A stretch of 64,000 nucleotides of DNA, taken from Atherinomorus stipes. Taxonomy: Eukaryota; Chordata; Actinopteri; Atheriniformes; Atherinidae. Position numbers and translations under genes: made by a program. Under the pieces are notes generated by a model. That model ran no database searches, was not told the origin of the DNA, and worked only from the letters and a program-made list of their open reading frames with translations. Location: the NCBI GenBank assembly GCA_023101725.1, contig JALJCO010003012.1:985001-1049000 (forward strand). Reading direction: 5' to 3'. Positions within the stretch are counted from its first letter, which is position 1; each line of letters begins with the position of its first letter. Below are positions 12,439-24,451 of the stretch, piece after piece.

Positions 12439-13874
12439 AGGTGCATTACACAAGTTTAAATGTTAAATAATATTCTTTTCTCTCCTGCACATGCCCTTAC
12501 GATTGCCTGATGTGTAGAATAAGTTTTTCTTTCTTCACTGCTGTTATCTCTAATACTGTTTCTGAATGCTCAGTGCGAGAGTTTGAGATACGAAGACTCA
12601 AGAGGCCACATGTGGGGGAGACTTGCTGTGCGTTCTCGTTCGTCTGGCTGCTAATGGTCGTCTGGTGTCATGTATTCCACCACCACATGTCCACGCATGT
12701 TGAGACAACATTGACTGCTGCTAAAACATGGAGAACAAGTGCCTCTCAAACCCCAACTCAGACTCTAGTAAGACAAAGAAGGAAAGTTTTGTCTTGTGAG
12801 ACAAAGAGAACCAAACTGGAGTCTGACCGGTGTTGCACCAAAAACACCCCCTGGCATAACACTGTCACCGGAGTAAGGCGAGAGTAAACAACCAAGAAGT
12901 TTCTTTTCTTTCTTTTTTTAATTGGAGGGAGCTCCGATCCAGTCTGGGAATAAAACGGGACCCACAGTTGGCTTTCTTCTCACTAACAAGGTAAAAGTGA
13001 TGTATGATGGAAATGCACAATAATAAAAAAAAAAAAAGATATGCTACTAATTCCAATTAGACAGCCAATTAGGAAATTCATTCTCTGCATTTAACCCATC
13101 TCAGGTTGAACCTGAGAGCAGTGGGCTGCTACTTAAAGCACCCGGGGAGCAGTTGGTGGGGGTTAAGGACCTTGCTCAAGGGTCCACAGTGGTTCACCTG
13201 AGTGCTATGTCGGGGACTCGAACCCGGGTCTGCTGCCCCAAAGCCTGCAACAATATTACAATGCTAAGTTTTTAGCACATAAATGTAGCAATATGACCGC
13301 CATATGACTGTTCCAGGGAAAGAGATGCACTGTAGCCACTTGTTAAATTTAGTTGATGCTGTAATTTTATAAGGTATTCGTGGTCTCAGCCTGTGAATTT
13401 AGATATTTGATCTACAAGCCAGTGTTAGCCTGTTGTTACCATTAGCATACCATCCGTCAGTTTACTCAACGATCAAATGGTAAACAACTTGCAGATTTAT
13501 AACTCAATGCAGTCAAAGCAGCTCATGCGTGTGCACGACATTAGCGTCACTTCCACTTGTCGCCATAGGGGGCGCGCCTTCTTCGTCCTCCTCTGCTACG
13601 AAGCTCCACAGTAGGTAATCGGCCGATTTCAAGTGGTGGAAGGGACTCGAGCTTATGTTAGCAGCCCTCTAGGGAAGACGTCATCCCTGGAAGAGGAGCA
13701 AAATAGCGTACTGTGGAGTGTGCGCTCTTTTAGCCGATTCTGGTGTGAACAAAGAGCCCACACTAAAAAACAAAGCCACTTTCACACTTGAGAGTTGCCG
13801 GCATTTTTCAACTGAGATCCTATTCTAACACGCGTTTCAACATGGAAAAGTGGGATTTATCGGCAATGACACCT
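12439..13874. mobile_element. TTAA-flanked DNA transposon (Kolobok-like), non-autonomous
   Basis: The 1436-bp segment lies between TTAA at 12435-12438 and TTAA at 13875-13878. Its ends are inverted and similar: AGGTGCATTAC on the left, and AGGTGTCATTGCC read from the right on the opposite strand. TTAA duplication with AG-starting ends fits Kolobok; piggyBac also uses TTAA but usually starts CCC. No transposase domain is visible. A SINE lies inside at about 13055-13262. The right half is CpG-richer than the surrounding DNA and contains GGGGGCGCGCC. The outer boundaries have no empty-site control in this window. Confidence 0.6.
13055..13262 (-). mobile_element. tRNA-derived SINE, minus strand
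   Basis: Read on the minus strand it has a polymerase III B-box, GGTTCGAGTCC (complement of 13214-13224), followed by a body with the fish-repeat hallmark CCTTGAGCAAGGTCCTTAACC and a tail through TTAAATGCAGAGAATGAATT. The A-box end is weak or missing, so the head is probably truncated. It is a SINE and not a tRNA gene because the acceptor and anticodon arms cannot be drawn and an unrelated body follows. Confidence 0.65.
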
Positions 13875-14984
13875 TTAACTTGTTAGAATTTACAGTGAAA
13901 CCTGTATAAGCAAGATTAAATTAACTATTTAAAAAATGCTACAAAAGAATAAATTTGGCATGTTTTACGAGTAAGTGGATGCAGTGACAACATGAACATT
14001 TTAAAAGCAATGCTTTGTATGTCTACAACTTTCTAGTGGGCAAAAGAAAGCAAATAATATTAGTTTCGATGGAAGACAAATTAAAACATTTGCAATCAGG
14101 GTGGCAAAATATGATGACATACTGCGTCAGAAATTAGACAGAAAACAGATAAAATTACTTCGAAAATACTGGATGACATGAAAAAAAGTCAGCTTTTATT
14201 TCTGACCTCAACTGAACCCAATATTCAACTCATAAGTGGACACGTTTTTCATTAAGAAAACAGTTCTGAAATAAAGTCTTAATTTCTGCTGATTCCAACT
14301 TATGCTTTCAAAGTGGTGTTTTTCTTAGATGTTGAGGGCTGACTTTGAAGGATGGGCATTTGCGGTGTAAAAAAAAAGCGGCTCTGGCCTCTGAAGCAGC
14401 TGAGCCCTGGGGACGACTCGACACGACAAGCACAAACAACTTGTGCTGACCTTGGGGCCCTGGGCAAAAGGCCTTCAAGGTGTATGCAAAAGCTGCTCAG
14501 ACATCTCAGAAAGAAGGCTCTGCTTTTGAAGTGAAGTGTTTAAGTGTGTATGTTTGTTAGCTTGTGTGTGTGTGTTAGTGTGTGCATTTTTCAAAAGCAA
14601 CCAAGGATACCCATAGGCCTGAATTCTATCAAGCTCTTTGATATGGGCGTCTCAGAGTGTTTATAATTACAAACAAACCCGATCATGATTAAAACATTGC
14701 TACAAAGCGTAGAGGTGGCCAGGGAGAGCCGATCTGGCCCAGTGTGTATGTGTGTGCATTTACGTACCAAGAGTGTGTTTGTTTATGTGATCAAGCCTGG
14801 AAATACAGAAGCAACAGGGGCCTTAAACCTCATGTTGACATCATCAACTGTCGCCAACATGAAGGCAAGCCATAATGACAGCTGATCATCATGTCACTCC
14901 TGGAGGGCAAACAGCCAACAGCGCTCATGTTTCTCAGCATGTATATTATCCGTGTGTGCGCGCATGTGTCCATGTGTGTTTTCA

Positions 14985-15145
14985 TCATGGCCATGTTTCA
15001 AACAGAGCATGTTTCAAAGGGAATACTAATCCTCAGAAATGAGCCGTGAGATCAATATTCCCATATTTAATTGGATGCCGGGTGATTTGGTTGAGAAGTA
15101 GTCAGCACGACATCCCCGTCATGGCAATGTAGGCCCAAAAGTCAG
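14985..15145. promoter_or_regulatory. Candidate conserved non-coding block
   Basis: Non-repetitive sequence with a direct near-repeat (CCATGTTTCAAA / GCATGTTTCAAA), TTTAATTGG and GGTGATTTGG. It has the mixed GC and homeobox-site texture of vertebrate conserved elements. Inference only. Confidence 0.3.
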
Positions 15146-15389
15146 TCAATTTGACTCTTGAGGAAAGCGTGTAAGAAAAATGGAAGCAGGCCGACGGACA
15201 GACAGACAGTCAGAGAAAGTGAAAAGAGTGGAATTGAGACTTGACTTCAAAGTGTTAGGACGTTATGATTGCTCCAGTCATTTAAGGGGTGTTTGGGGAG
15301 AGAGGAAAACCTCAGGGGGTCGTCCCATCATCATATGCCCCACTTGCCACTGTGATTTGGTGATTTTTGTCCGGAAGCCATGTTTTAAG

Positions 15390-15500
15390 AAGAGCAGGAG
15401 GGACTTTGGGAGAGAGGAGGGGGTGGGGTGAAGAGAGAGGGAGGAAAGAAGGCAAGGATGGAAGGATAGAAGGAGCCGGGGAAAAATAGGAGATGGGTGA
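15390..15500. repeat. Polypurine tract
   Basis: About 110 bases are nearly all A and G on the plus strand (GAGAGAGGGAGG and similar). It creates the proline-rich minus-strand open frame over the same bases, which I do not treat as a gene. Confidence 0.7.
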
Positions 15501-16657
15501 GTGGAGAGGAGTGTCCAGGACTACTGTCAAATGGTTGAGGTGTTACCATGGCGACAGTAATGAAGGGTCTCAGGACACCCTGGGGGCATGGAGGAGGAGG
15601 GGTTTAGGCAGGGGTGGTGGAGGGAGAAGGGAGAGTGATGGTAAAGAGTATTGAGTGGGGTGGGGGGGGGGGACAGGAATTGAAAAGTGAAGAGAGAAAA
15701 TGTAAGAGGCCTGCAGGGTTCTCCTCAGACAAACTGAATATGTTGACACACATTATGCCACAATGCTGTCATGGAAATCCACGAGTTAACATCCGACATC
15801 ACATAATTCTGTTTTAACTGCACGGAGAGGCTCATGCGCTTGCAGGGCTGCATGCAACATTTGACACAACAAAGCAAAAACAGTCTGTCCTGTCAGAGCA
15901 AAGAATAATCATAAATATGAGTGAATTTTGTAGCAATTTTTACCCTTAACAATCTTGACCTCATCACTTTCTGTCACAGGGGCCTTATGCACCAAGCCAA
16001 ATACTGCCATTAAGGCACATTTGCAGTGTCAGTGGACATCTGTCTCTCCTTCAATTTCTGTGTACAAACCATCGTCATTGTCAAACTTGGACGTGTTTTT
16101 CATCCCCATTTGACTGAACTTGCAGAATCCATTGTGTCTGTCATTGAGAGAGCTAAGTCTGATGGCTGCTCGGCTTGAGTCCCGTTAGGTGGCGGTAATG
16201 ATGGAGAGTAAAAGTTACCTTAATATGTGTCACGTAATGACTTCTTCAGATATCTTTGTTGTGGTGGCATTAGGCTTATGAATGCATTTTAAGTGCAGAT
16301 TGGTGCACCTATTTCTGCAGCTAAAGGAACTAACAGTACTTTGTGGTAACATTTGTTCATTGGATAACTGAAAGTCTCCATTTGCTGCTTCTACAACAAC
16401 TCAGAAACTGAATTATTTACACAAACTATAGTGTGCAATTACAAAACCCTACACACTTCACACATTGTGATCAAGGAAAAGCAACTTAGCCTCAGACAGC
16501 AGTGGTTTTCTGCCTCCGGTTGCCTTTCACCACACTTTTCACGTTTGCACCTATTGAAACAGGAATATATAAAGAAATCTGTGCGTGGTAGGGAACTCAA
16601 AATCCACATGATCCATAATCAGCTGCAGGTAATGAGCACATTTACCAAAAAGCTTAT

Positions 16658-16691
16658 CTACTTGGCAAGGACATTGTACCTTGCCAAGTAG
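16658..16691. repeat. Perfect short hairpin
   Basis: CTACTTGGCAAGG (16658-16670) and its exact complement (16679-16691) are separated by the 8-base loop ACATTGTA. No transposon end or microRNA seed that I know matches it. Confidence 0.8.
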
Positions 16692-16986
16692 TCTTCTACC
16701 AGACTGACCAGAGGTAGTGGCCTGGCCCCATGCTTTCATGCAATGTGATATATGCAAAAATATCATAGCATGCATGTGGAGGGTGACCTGGTCTGAATAT
16801 GTGTCCTGAAATAAACTGCTGATACGGATTTCTGGTGTCAATGCAAATTCTGACATTTGGCAGCAAAAAATTCTGATAATTGATTCATTGGCCGATTACT
16901 TAACTATATATGATGAATAAAGTAACTTTTATCTATTTTATTTTACATTTTATTATGCATTTTTCTTTCTATGGGACATGGGTTAA

Positions 16987-17478
16987 AGAATCTAGGGGCA
17001 GAATTATGAAATGAGACTCAAGAGTTCCGTGACTGGCGCTCCGAGTAACAGCAGCCCCCAGCCAAGCCGTCAGGGGACGGCTCACAAACTGATGCTATAA
17101 CGTTGTTTACTCCGCTGATAGTCTTTTTCTTCACAGTGCCACTTTTTAGTGGTCTCTTAGTAGATGTGGATCGTTTGCTGACTGCAGAAGAATCCATTAC
17201 GATCCCTTACAGTGTTTGAATCCACGGCGACCGTCTCCTTCCTGTATCAAAACTGTCGGGGACACGGATGCAGCGTCAATTGACATCACATCCGCAGGAC
17301 TGTGCGGGAAATTCGGCCACCAAATTGCAGCGCATTATGCAGCACACTGCCTGTTCAAGGCAACGGAGAGAGACGTGGATGGGCTCGTTCTTTTTGTTTT
17401 TTAAAGTTTCATCACCCATTAGCATTAAAAAACTGGACATGCATGTGTAGTCTTTCACAATTCCTGCCCGTAGTCCCT
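16987..17478. mobile_element. TTAA-flanked MITE
   Basis: A 492-bp segment lies between TTAA at 16983-16986 and TTAA at 17479-17482. The terminal inverted repeats extend about 27 bases with some mismatches and one gap: left AGAATCTAGGGGCAG, right (opposite strand) AGGGACTACGGGCAG, both followed by an AATT-TGAAA block. Termini and TTAA duplication suggest a Kolobok-like or related superfamily. Several overlapping 60-codon frames inside show no domain. It stands 7 bases from the target duplication of the hAT element that follows. Confidence 0.7.
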
Positions 17479-17493
17479 TTAATATATAGCTAC

Positions 17494-18701
17494 TAGTGTT
17501 GTTTGCATTTCATCGATCCGGCGATGCATCACAATGGGTCATGTGACGATTTGGCATCGATTAATTTGCCGTGATGCTTTTCCATGGAAAACGAAACCTT
17601 AAAAAAAAAGTACAAAGAAACATGACGCGTTCCCCGCTGCCACCCGGACAGTTTAACAAGTGACACAACAACAAGAATGGCTACCCCAGCTTAGTGCTCC
17701 AGCTAAAGAACCTGCAATTGTTTTGCCACCTGGGTATGGCTCCCACGTCTGGAAGTTGTTTTGGTTTTAGGAAAACTCTAACAAAACTCTGGAAAAGACA
17801 TTAAAATTAAGTACCTTAATAATACAATGAACATGCTACAACTCAAGCGATTCCATCCTGAGAAGAAGAATGCACCGCCGCCTGTCCCAGCACAACAGAG
17901 GACCATCTTTGATACGATCACTAAACTTCCCAGGAATTCGGAGAAAGCCCGTCGGATCATGAATGCATTAGGACTATTCATTCACTAACAACAAGGCTTT
18001 CCGTAAAATACTGTGAGCCGCGGAGCCACGTTACAAATGCCACATCGCACCTGTTTTGCAACGAAGGAGGTCCCAAACAACGATGCTAAAGAGAAGGTAA
18101 ATATTTGTTGGCTATATGTTTGTGCAAATTAGGTCTCTGTTATCTTGTCATTATGTGGTTAAGTGTTCTGTACTTAGAGGGTCTGTGTCAGCTGAACATA
18201 ATTGAAAAGCAAAGCCACCATTGTTATTTTCCTAAATTAGTTTTTAATATACTGTACAATGTAGTGTACATTGTCACTTCAACTACAATTTTTTATAGAC
18301 TAAACTGGGCAAACGCCGTCAGTAGACCGCCATTGCTTAGGGTGACATTGACATTTCTGTACATGTGTAAATAGAACAGATGAAATTCTGGCTATTTTCT
18401 TAATAATATCGAGGAAATCTGGAAAGATGTGCACATTTCTTGGTTGTTGGAACAGCAGTGGAAAACTATAACAGAAGAGTGTCTTTGAATCAATAGTCTA
18501 ATTTATTTACAAATGTAGCATCAAATGAAGAAAAAAAAATTAGATGCAAAAAAAGCATAAAAAAATCGCAATAATTGTGATTATTTTGGTCTCGATAATA
18601 GAATCAAATCGGCACATTACAAATCGCCATAATCAAAAAATCGTGGGTCCCATAATTGTAATCAAATCGAATCGTGAAGTAATTTAGATGGGGCAACACT
18701 A
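17494..18701 (+). mobile_element. hAT transposon with degenerate BED-type transposase
   Basis: The element is 1208 bp. The left end TAGTGTTG and right end CAACACTA are inverted, flanked by ATAGCTAC (17486-17493) and ATAGCTAA (18702-18709), a 7-of-8 match to an 8-bp target duplication. Inside, fragments at 17675-18089 match the BED-finger/hAT transposase N-terminal region. The right third is rich in AATCG/CGATTT blocks, the subterminal repeats common in hAT elements. The main catalytic domain is absent, so the copy is internally deleted as well as frameshifted. Confidence 0.85.
17675..18089 (+). pseudogene. Broken hAT transposase fragment (BED zinc finger region)
   Basis: Three pieces in different frames are recognisable. 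At 17675-17770 the peptide ends GYGSHVWKLFWF then a stop, matching the aromatic start of a BED finger (SxVWKxFGF). At 17821-17988 NTMNMLQLKRFHPEK matches the finger's C-terminal half, followed by QQRTIFDTITKLPRNSEKAR, typical of Ac/ZBED-like transposases. At 18015-18089 an EPR...HLFCNE segment matches the region after it. The cysteine pair of the finger is lost with the deletion between pieces, so no DNA-binding function is expected. It belongs to the surrounding element and is not a domesticated gene. Confidence 0.8.
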
Positions 18702-18709
18702 ATAGCTAA

Positions 18710-21700
18710 CAGTTTTTTTTTTAATCCAACTTTAGAAAAAGGCCATAAGTACATGCTGTTAATAAACAAACAACATAATGAGTGAAGTTAGTGACAAAAT
18801 ATTATTTCTGCAGCACTGTGATGCGACTTCATTAGATAAGCAATAAGAATGACAACAGTTGGTGTAAGATTGTTCATGGACACTATGAGACAGTAAAAAA
18901 TATACAGCTACCTGTGAACACACACGCTTTCATTATCAAATTTATGAAAGAGTGGATCCATCCGTCCAGATTATGTGTGTTCAGTATGTTAATTGTGCAT
19001 AAAAACTGTCCATGGATTCCATGAACTCTGGCTTTAGGGTTAAATGGGCTGCTGGTGCGTTCCAGCATGTCAAGAGTAGTAATATGTTTTAATGAGGCCT
19101 CTCTGAGGGTGAAAGACTAAATTTCTAATTTTGGCATGGGCTGAAAATGATGAACCACCTCTGGAGTAAAATAGCCATAATTCCAATTTATCAGGCAGAC
19201 CTATTTAGGAGGGTTGCAACTTTTGTCATAGGCTACACTGTCTGTAAAGCAGATCAATTCGGCACGGGAAGTAAGAGGATTTGTATTTGGTCAATTATTT
19301 CTCCCCTCTGAAAATCTAATACCAAAATATGATATTGGAGTGGATTTTGTCACAACTTTTATTTCTATTATTGTTGTTACATAATACATTGAATCTATAG
19401 TTCCCCTTAGATTGTGGGATTTCAAAGGGCTATGAAATGAAATTAATGAATGAAAATTAAATGAAAAATACTTTATTCATACCAGAAGGGAAAGTCAGTA
19501 TTGTAAAAGCTCACTTTTTTTTTTTCTTTTTTTTTAATAAACAAAAAAGTCAGTCAGTCTTGTTTTTTAGGGTGAAGGCTGCTGGCAGGAATGAATTTCT
19601 GTATCTCTCCGTCCTACAGGTATAAAAGAAAAAGGTGCACTATAGAACTAAAAAAAAAAGCAACTATTAGAAAATAAAAAAAACATTTTAAAACTATACT
19701 TTTTGGATCCTTTCAAGTAATACTTCGTTGTAAAAGGTGACTAATTAGGCTGTCCAACAATGTATAGTTCAATACCAATCAGAATTATTAAAGGGAACAA
19801 ACAAATACAAATTTCCTCACCTTTTCCTAAATTTAGGAAGCATTTTCTGTTGCACTAACTCAAGATATTTTTAAAAAACTTTTAAAAAATACTGTGCAAT
19901 ATTACTTAGGCAGCATGTATACATTTTTCCTTTTTAAAATGAAAAATAAAGCTCCATGGCTCCAGTTTGTTTCACTGAATGGAAGAGGCAGCACTACCTC
20001 TGCAAAACACACACCTCTGTCTCTTATACAGCATTTGAAAATGAGTGTTTCCAATATCCTTACAAACCCAGCCTGTCTTGTCTTTCCCAAAAAGAAATGA
20101 CAACGTTTCTGTAATCTTTTTACCACCTCTGCCCTGCCTTGTCACCCAGAGTGATACCAGAAAATGAGGCAGCTAAAAAGACACACATTGTCCCCATTCC
20201 ATGCTTTTGTTACTGGTGCTGCAACAGGTTTGTCGTGTGCCATTTTTCACAGTGTGGTGGTCTGTTCGACATCAGTCCTCGGAAACATGAACCATGTCCA
20301 TATAATGGAATCATTTGCTTGTCCTCAGCAACTGCAGCTGACATGACTCAAGTTTGTGGATGACCAGCAAAGCTCACACCTTCAAACACCTCAGTAACCA
20401 GTGACAGCCCATCCCTACAGTAACGCTTATGGATACAGCAACTAAATTGCAGTGAAATGAAACTTTACCGCATATTTTGTTACTGTAGTTCAAGAAAAAG
20501 CAAATACTAATAAATACTATTTGCTAAAATTGCATTCTTTGTTAGCAAAAAGTCGAAGATTAATTTGATATTCTAGCTGTTTTTGGAGATCTATAAGGAT
20601 GATTCAATAGCAACACAAAATGAACAAATAAATGCAACTCTGATTTATAATTTACGCTTTCAACTGCATCAAACTTTTGATCAGCATGCCAGTAGAGGGA
20701 GATTAAACCCTCTAGCTTACAAATCTTACATGTAATGATTTAAAATGTTAAAATATCTATGTCCAGAGGAGAAATTGGACAAAAAAAAGATATGAAAAAC
20801 ATATTTTCCCTTGGAAAAAAACTCTACTTGTACATGCAACAATATGCATACACCAGTCATGTGCGTATGCAGCATTGCCTGTAAAATCTAAGAGCCAATA
20901 ATCTTGCCCTGGAGGTGATCTTTAACTGAACTTGAGCTGATCTCAATGTGTGGTCTCAGTAAAAGTCTAAACAGATCTACAAAGCTCTCCGCAGCCTGAG
21001 ATCCTTCATTGCTCATCGATACAGTGATCAATACGTGGACATGTGGGTATTGACTAGGGTAATGATGATAGCCGCACAACTACACAGCCACGTACACGCA
21101 TGGAAATACAGCATTTACACGTCTGGCATACACACTGACTCACATAAATGCGCATGTATGCAGTCTTACTAAACTGCTCTGGAAAGGCAACTCTGAGGCA
21201 GAGATGGATTTAGGCTGAGTGTGTTTGTGGAAGTGTGGAAGTGAAGTGTAAGTACGGTATGAGTGCTCGTCTGAAAAACTCATAACAAATAAAAGAGTAT
21301 TCTTGTCAATGGTTATTACAGACTTTGAGACAGCGTTTTATTTGCCCTGACGTAACCCTGACATGGCAGTGAGTGACATTCATCGACTAGTTGAACCGGA
21401 CTGATCCAGACCACGAGACTCTATCATTCACTTTTTTTTTCTCTTACTTTTGATTTACTTCAACAGCAATAGTGATACAAGAATCTCACAAACAGGAGGA
21501 AAAAACTAAAAGAAATCTGCTTCTTTGTAGTCCATTTAAAACAGTTGGCTTCAAGTACAAGTTTGGACTCGAAATTGGGTCATGGGTCTCTATCTGGCAG
21601 GTCTTCACTGGACAAAAGAAGCAATATATTTTAATGAGGCCCAGACCCATGATAAAAGATTAAATTACTCATTTGATTTCTGAAAAAAGAAAAAAAATTA

Positions 21701-21984
21701 GAGACCTTTGCACAGACATGGGCAGAATACAATTGAGTTTTAGAGCATTATTTTATTTTACTTGGCACACTGGACTAAAATGACCAAAGCTCCTGGCTCT
21801 ATCCAATAAGAAAAAGTCCAAATCAGTTTTCCATTCAGGTTAAAACAAGCCATAAAAATTATTTGAGAACACCACTGCGCCCAGCTGTGAAAAATCGAAT
21901 TGAGGGGGAAAATGGAGATGTGAAGCCTGGCAAAATGAAACGCTATAAAGGTGCAAAATGTGTGCATAGATCACCATTCAGAAA
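18710..21984. other. Mostly unique DNA, no gene recognised
   Basis: AT-rich sequence with a retroelement-derived piece at 19430-19640 and no convincing exon. Open frames near 19894-20100 and 20139-20363 lack domains. Confidence 0.5.
19430..19640 (-). mobile_element. Minus-strand retroelement tail (LINE-like remnant)
   Basis: ACTTTATTCATACCAGAAGG at about 19469-19488, followed by a T-run and then GGCAGGAATGAATTTCTGTA at about 19584-19603, is a layout known from degenerate fish LINE 3' regions on the opposite strand. The sequence is poorly preserved and no reading frame is recoverable. Confidence 0.45.
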
Positions 21985-22150
21985 ATGCCCTCACAGCGAA
22001 GAGGAGGGCATGTTAATTCATTAAAATAATCTCAGTTTGTCTTGATGTTGCTTTGAGTCGTGACACACATCAGGTCATTGTTCAGGGAGGCCTAATAAAA
22101 GCAACACTGACTTAACAGGCAATTGTGTCCGTCTTGCTGCGAGCGCACTC
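21985..22150. promoter_or_regulatory. Candidate conserved non-coding block
   Basis: A unique block just before a CA microsatellite with GTTAATTCATTAAAATAATC, GGCCTAATAAAAG and a CpG-containing end. Dense ATTA motifs without repeat ancestry suggest an enhancer. Inference only. Confidence 0.3.
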
Positions 22151-22196
22151 TTAGTCACGGACAGTGAGTTTATTGGGTGGATCAGTGTCAGGAGCG

Positions 22197-22209
22197 CACA
22201 CACACCCAC

Positions 22210-22247
<38 letters not shown>
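22197..22247. repeat. (CA)n microsatellite
   Basis: About 25 CA units with a few C or G interruptions. Confidence 0.95.
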
Positions 22248-22250
<3 letters not shown>

Positions 22251-22639
22251 GGGTTTAATAAGCCCACACTTTAATTTAGGCCCCGTCACTACAATGAGGC
22301 TTCCAACATCAGACAGCAAATTGTTCTTGTTCAATGAAAAAAAAAGGGGAAAAAAGAAGAAGAAAAAACTCCCGTCTTCTTGTCTGGACAGAAAGACTGG
22401 CAGATAAAACAAAAGAAGGGGGAGACAGTAAGCATGCAGCCATGTGTATGTGTGTGCAGTGTGTGTATACACATCAGGGATGATATCTTATGTGCATTAG
22501 CAACTTTACACATCAAGTGTTTTTACATTTGAGTTTGTGTGTGTGCATATGTTAACATGCTTGTTTCACTATCAGGTGGTGTTTTATGTGTATGTGAGAG
22601 AGAGAGAGTTGGTGTCTCTAGCCTCTTGAAAATGTTCAG

Positions 22640-22815
22640 TCAAATAAGCCAATTGTTCTTTAAAAGCTTAATCAAACCCTAATTAGCATAGCTGTAATTG
22701 CACTTGCCTCGTAGCTGTGGCCCATTGACATGGATTCCCATGTTAATTATTGTAATTGCCTCACTAATGCTATGAATACTTCAAAGTTATGCAAATTGCA
22801 ATGATGAGTAATCCA
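22640..22815. promoter_or_regulatory. Candidate enhancer-like conserved block
   Basis: Contains CCTAATTAGC, CTGTAATTGC, GTTAATTATTGTAATTGCC, CACTAATGC and the octamer ATGCAAAT at 22789-22796. This is the densest cluster of TAATT cores in the window outside repeats. There is no coding signal. Confidence 0.4.
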
Positions 22816-23557
22816 GCAAGTGTTTGAAATGACTGCCATTACACACACGCACATGCATGCAAACTGATTGTGAATGGTTGGATATGTTTCTTTTTGATGA
22901 AAGCACACACACAGTGATACACAGGTGAAGATATAACACTCACATTTACATACTCATTCACTGTTGAACACAAGCATAAGAACACACACACATACATGAG
23001 TTAATACAAAAGGGGAATACACGCCAACATTAACTAACTTGCACCCACCCACACACAATCAAACTCTCAGATCAAAGTGTTAAATCATAAAGATGAGAAG
23101 CTCTCTAAGAGTCTAACACTTCAAGCAGGGTGGTGGTTGTATTAGTACAAAGAATTAATGAGGGCACACAAATACACTCGCCCTCTTGCTCGCACACACA
23201 TACACACACTTAATGGAAGTGAAGCAGAATGTTGGACTATTCTATGTACTAATTACCCTTGGTTCATCTCTCTCATCTCTCATACTCACTCCCTAAAACA
23301 TGCACACATACACACATTAATGAAGGCCTGTTGACTGCTGTAATCCCATGCTAATACTCCAGGGAGTCAAATCAATGTGACCCCACAGTCTTTGTGCATA
23401 AACCCGCGCTATAATGAGGATGGTGTTGGAGCGTCTGCGCATTCACAGGCTCTCTCACACACGCAAACGCCAACACTTGTTTTGTATAAAGGTTGAACTC
23501 TCTCTCACTCAACGGGAAGATTACTGAGTCAGTAAGTGAGGAGTCTGAAAGTGTGTA

Positions 23558-24080
23558 GTCGTCCTCAAAATTATTCATCCCCCCAAATAAAGACGGAAAC
23601 AAAAATCAGCTGCCAGTGAAATAAGTTGAAATTGACAAAAGTAATAATGAATAAAAATTTTATGAAAATCATGACATTGATTTGGAGTTGTGGTTTGAAA
23701 GAAGTATTACAAACAAACAAACAAAAAATAAAACAAGTAAACAAGCATGATGGGGCTCCGAAGCTGAAATTTTGTTGAGCAACACTTTGAGGCAATCAGG
23801 TGTTTTCTCTAATGTTCAAAAAGACTTCTGCACCTGTTGACAGGTATGTTAATCCACTGTCCATGGGAAAGGTGCTCTAATGTGTCTGGGACAGTTTTGT
23901 TTGTTTGTTTTTTACTTATTTACAACCACAATTCAAAAGCAATATTTTATTTCACCGAATTATAAATTTGTAAATTTTTATTTATTATTAGTTTCTTTGC
24001 TTTGTTGTTATTTGATTTACTATTGTCATTTTAGCCTTTCAATTAATTGGAGGGTATGAATAATTTTGAGGACGACTGGA
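23558..24080 (-). mobile_element. Tc1/mariner-like element, internally deleted
   Basis: The 21 bases 23558-23578 (GTCGTCCTCAAAATTATTCA then T) are repeated exactly, inverted, at 24056-24076. TA dinucleotides sit at 23556-23557 and 24081-24082, the latter four bases outside the inverted repeat. The interior on the minus strand carries the C-terminal part of a Tc1-like transposase (23767-23894). A related copy lies at about 48878-49545. Confidence 0.75.
23767..23894 (-). pseudogene. Tc1-like transposase C-terminal fragment
   Basis: Read on the minus strand the segment gives an IPVNRCRSLFEH peptide, then a stop, then RKHLIA, matching the last 40 or so residues of fish Tc1-like transposases as also seen in the plus-strand copy at 49192-49311. 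A short deletion near the end removes part of the final helix. It is non-functional. Confidence 0.7.
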
Positions 24081-24239
24081 TATGGCAGGAAAAATTCTAA
24101 AGTGTATTTGTAATAACTACCAATTGTCAACAGTGTGAAGAAGATTGTGGCCAGATGTTGTACCTTACCCAATTTGGAAGTTGTACTTTTAAATGCCCTT
24201 TTTATGACCCAAGTTAGATAGTGTGGGTTCTGTCACCAT

Positions 24240-24350
24240 GCCTCTGGTAGATCATGCGCCCTGGCTACTTGGCCACAGGTAAGCGCGCATGACTCTCACC
24301 GGGGAGTCTGTGGGATCGAATCCAGGCCACCGTTGCGTGAAATTTAAAAT
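24240..24350 (+). mobile_element. tRNA-like SINE head remnant
   Basis: TGGCTACTTGG at 24262-24272 resembles an A-box and GGATCGAATCC at 24313-24323 is a near-consensus B-box, inside a potential T-arm closed by TGG and CCA. The spacing of about 50 bases suits a tRNA-derived promoter. A full cloverleaf with an acceptor stem is not evident, so a SINE remnant is more likely than a tRNA gene. Confidence 0.4.
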
Positions 24351-24451
24351 AATAAGACCAGAACGTCACATTCTGAAGTGAAATTGCCAATACAGTTGTC
24401 AATAGTCACATCGTGTTCATCCTACCTTAAAAATGATAAGAAAATAATATG

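Larger units (their letters stand above)
13879..16657. other. Unique DNA, no gene recognised
   Basis: Contains a purine-rich tract at 15390-15500, a G-run near 15660-15672, a candidate conserved block at 14985-15145 and no believable exon. Confidence 0.5.

Noticed and set aside
13195..13262. Possible tRNA gene on the minus strand
   Set aside because: A good B-box but no foldable acceptor or anticodon arms; an unrelated SINE body follows directly.
16658..16691. microRNA precursor
   Set aside because: Stem of 13 bp is too short for Drosha/Dicer processing and no known seed is present.
24240..24350. Possible functional tRNA gene
   Set aside because: T-arm is plausible but no acceptor stem closes it; more likely a SINE head.
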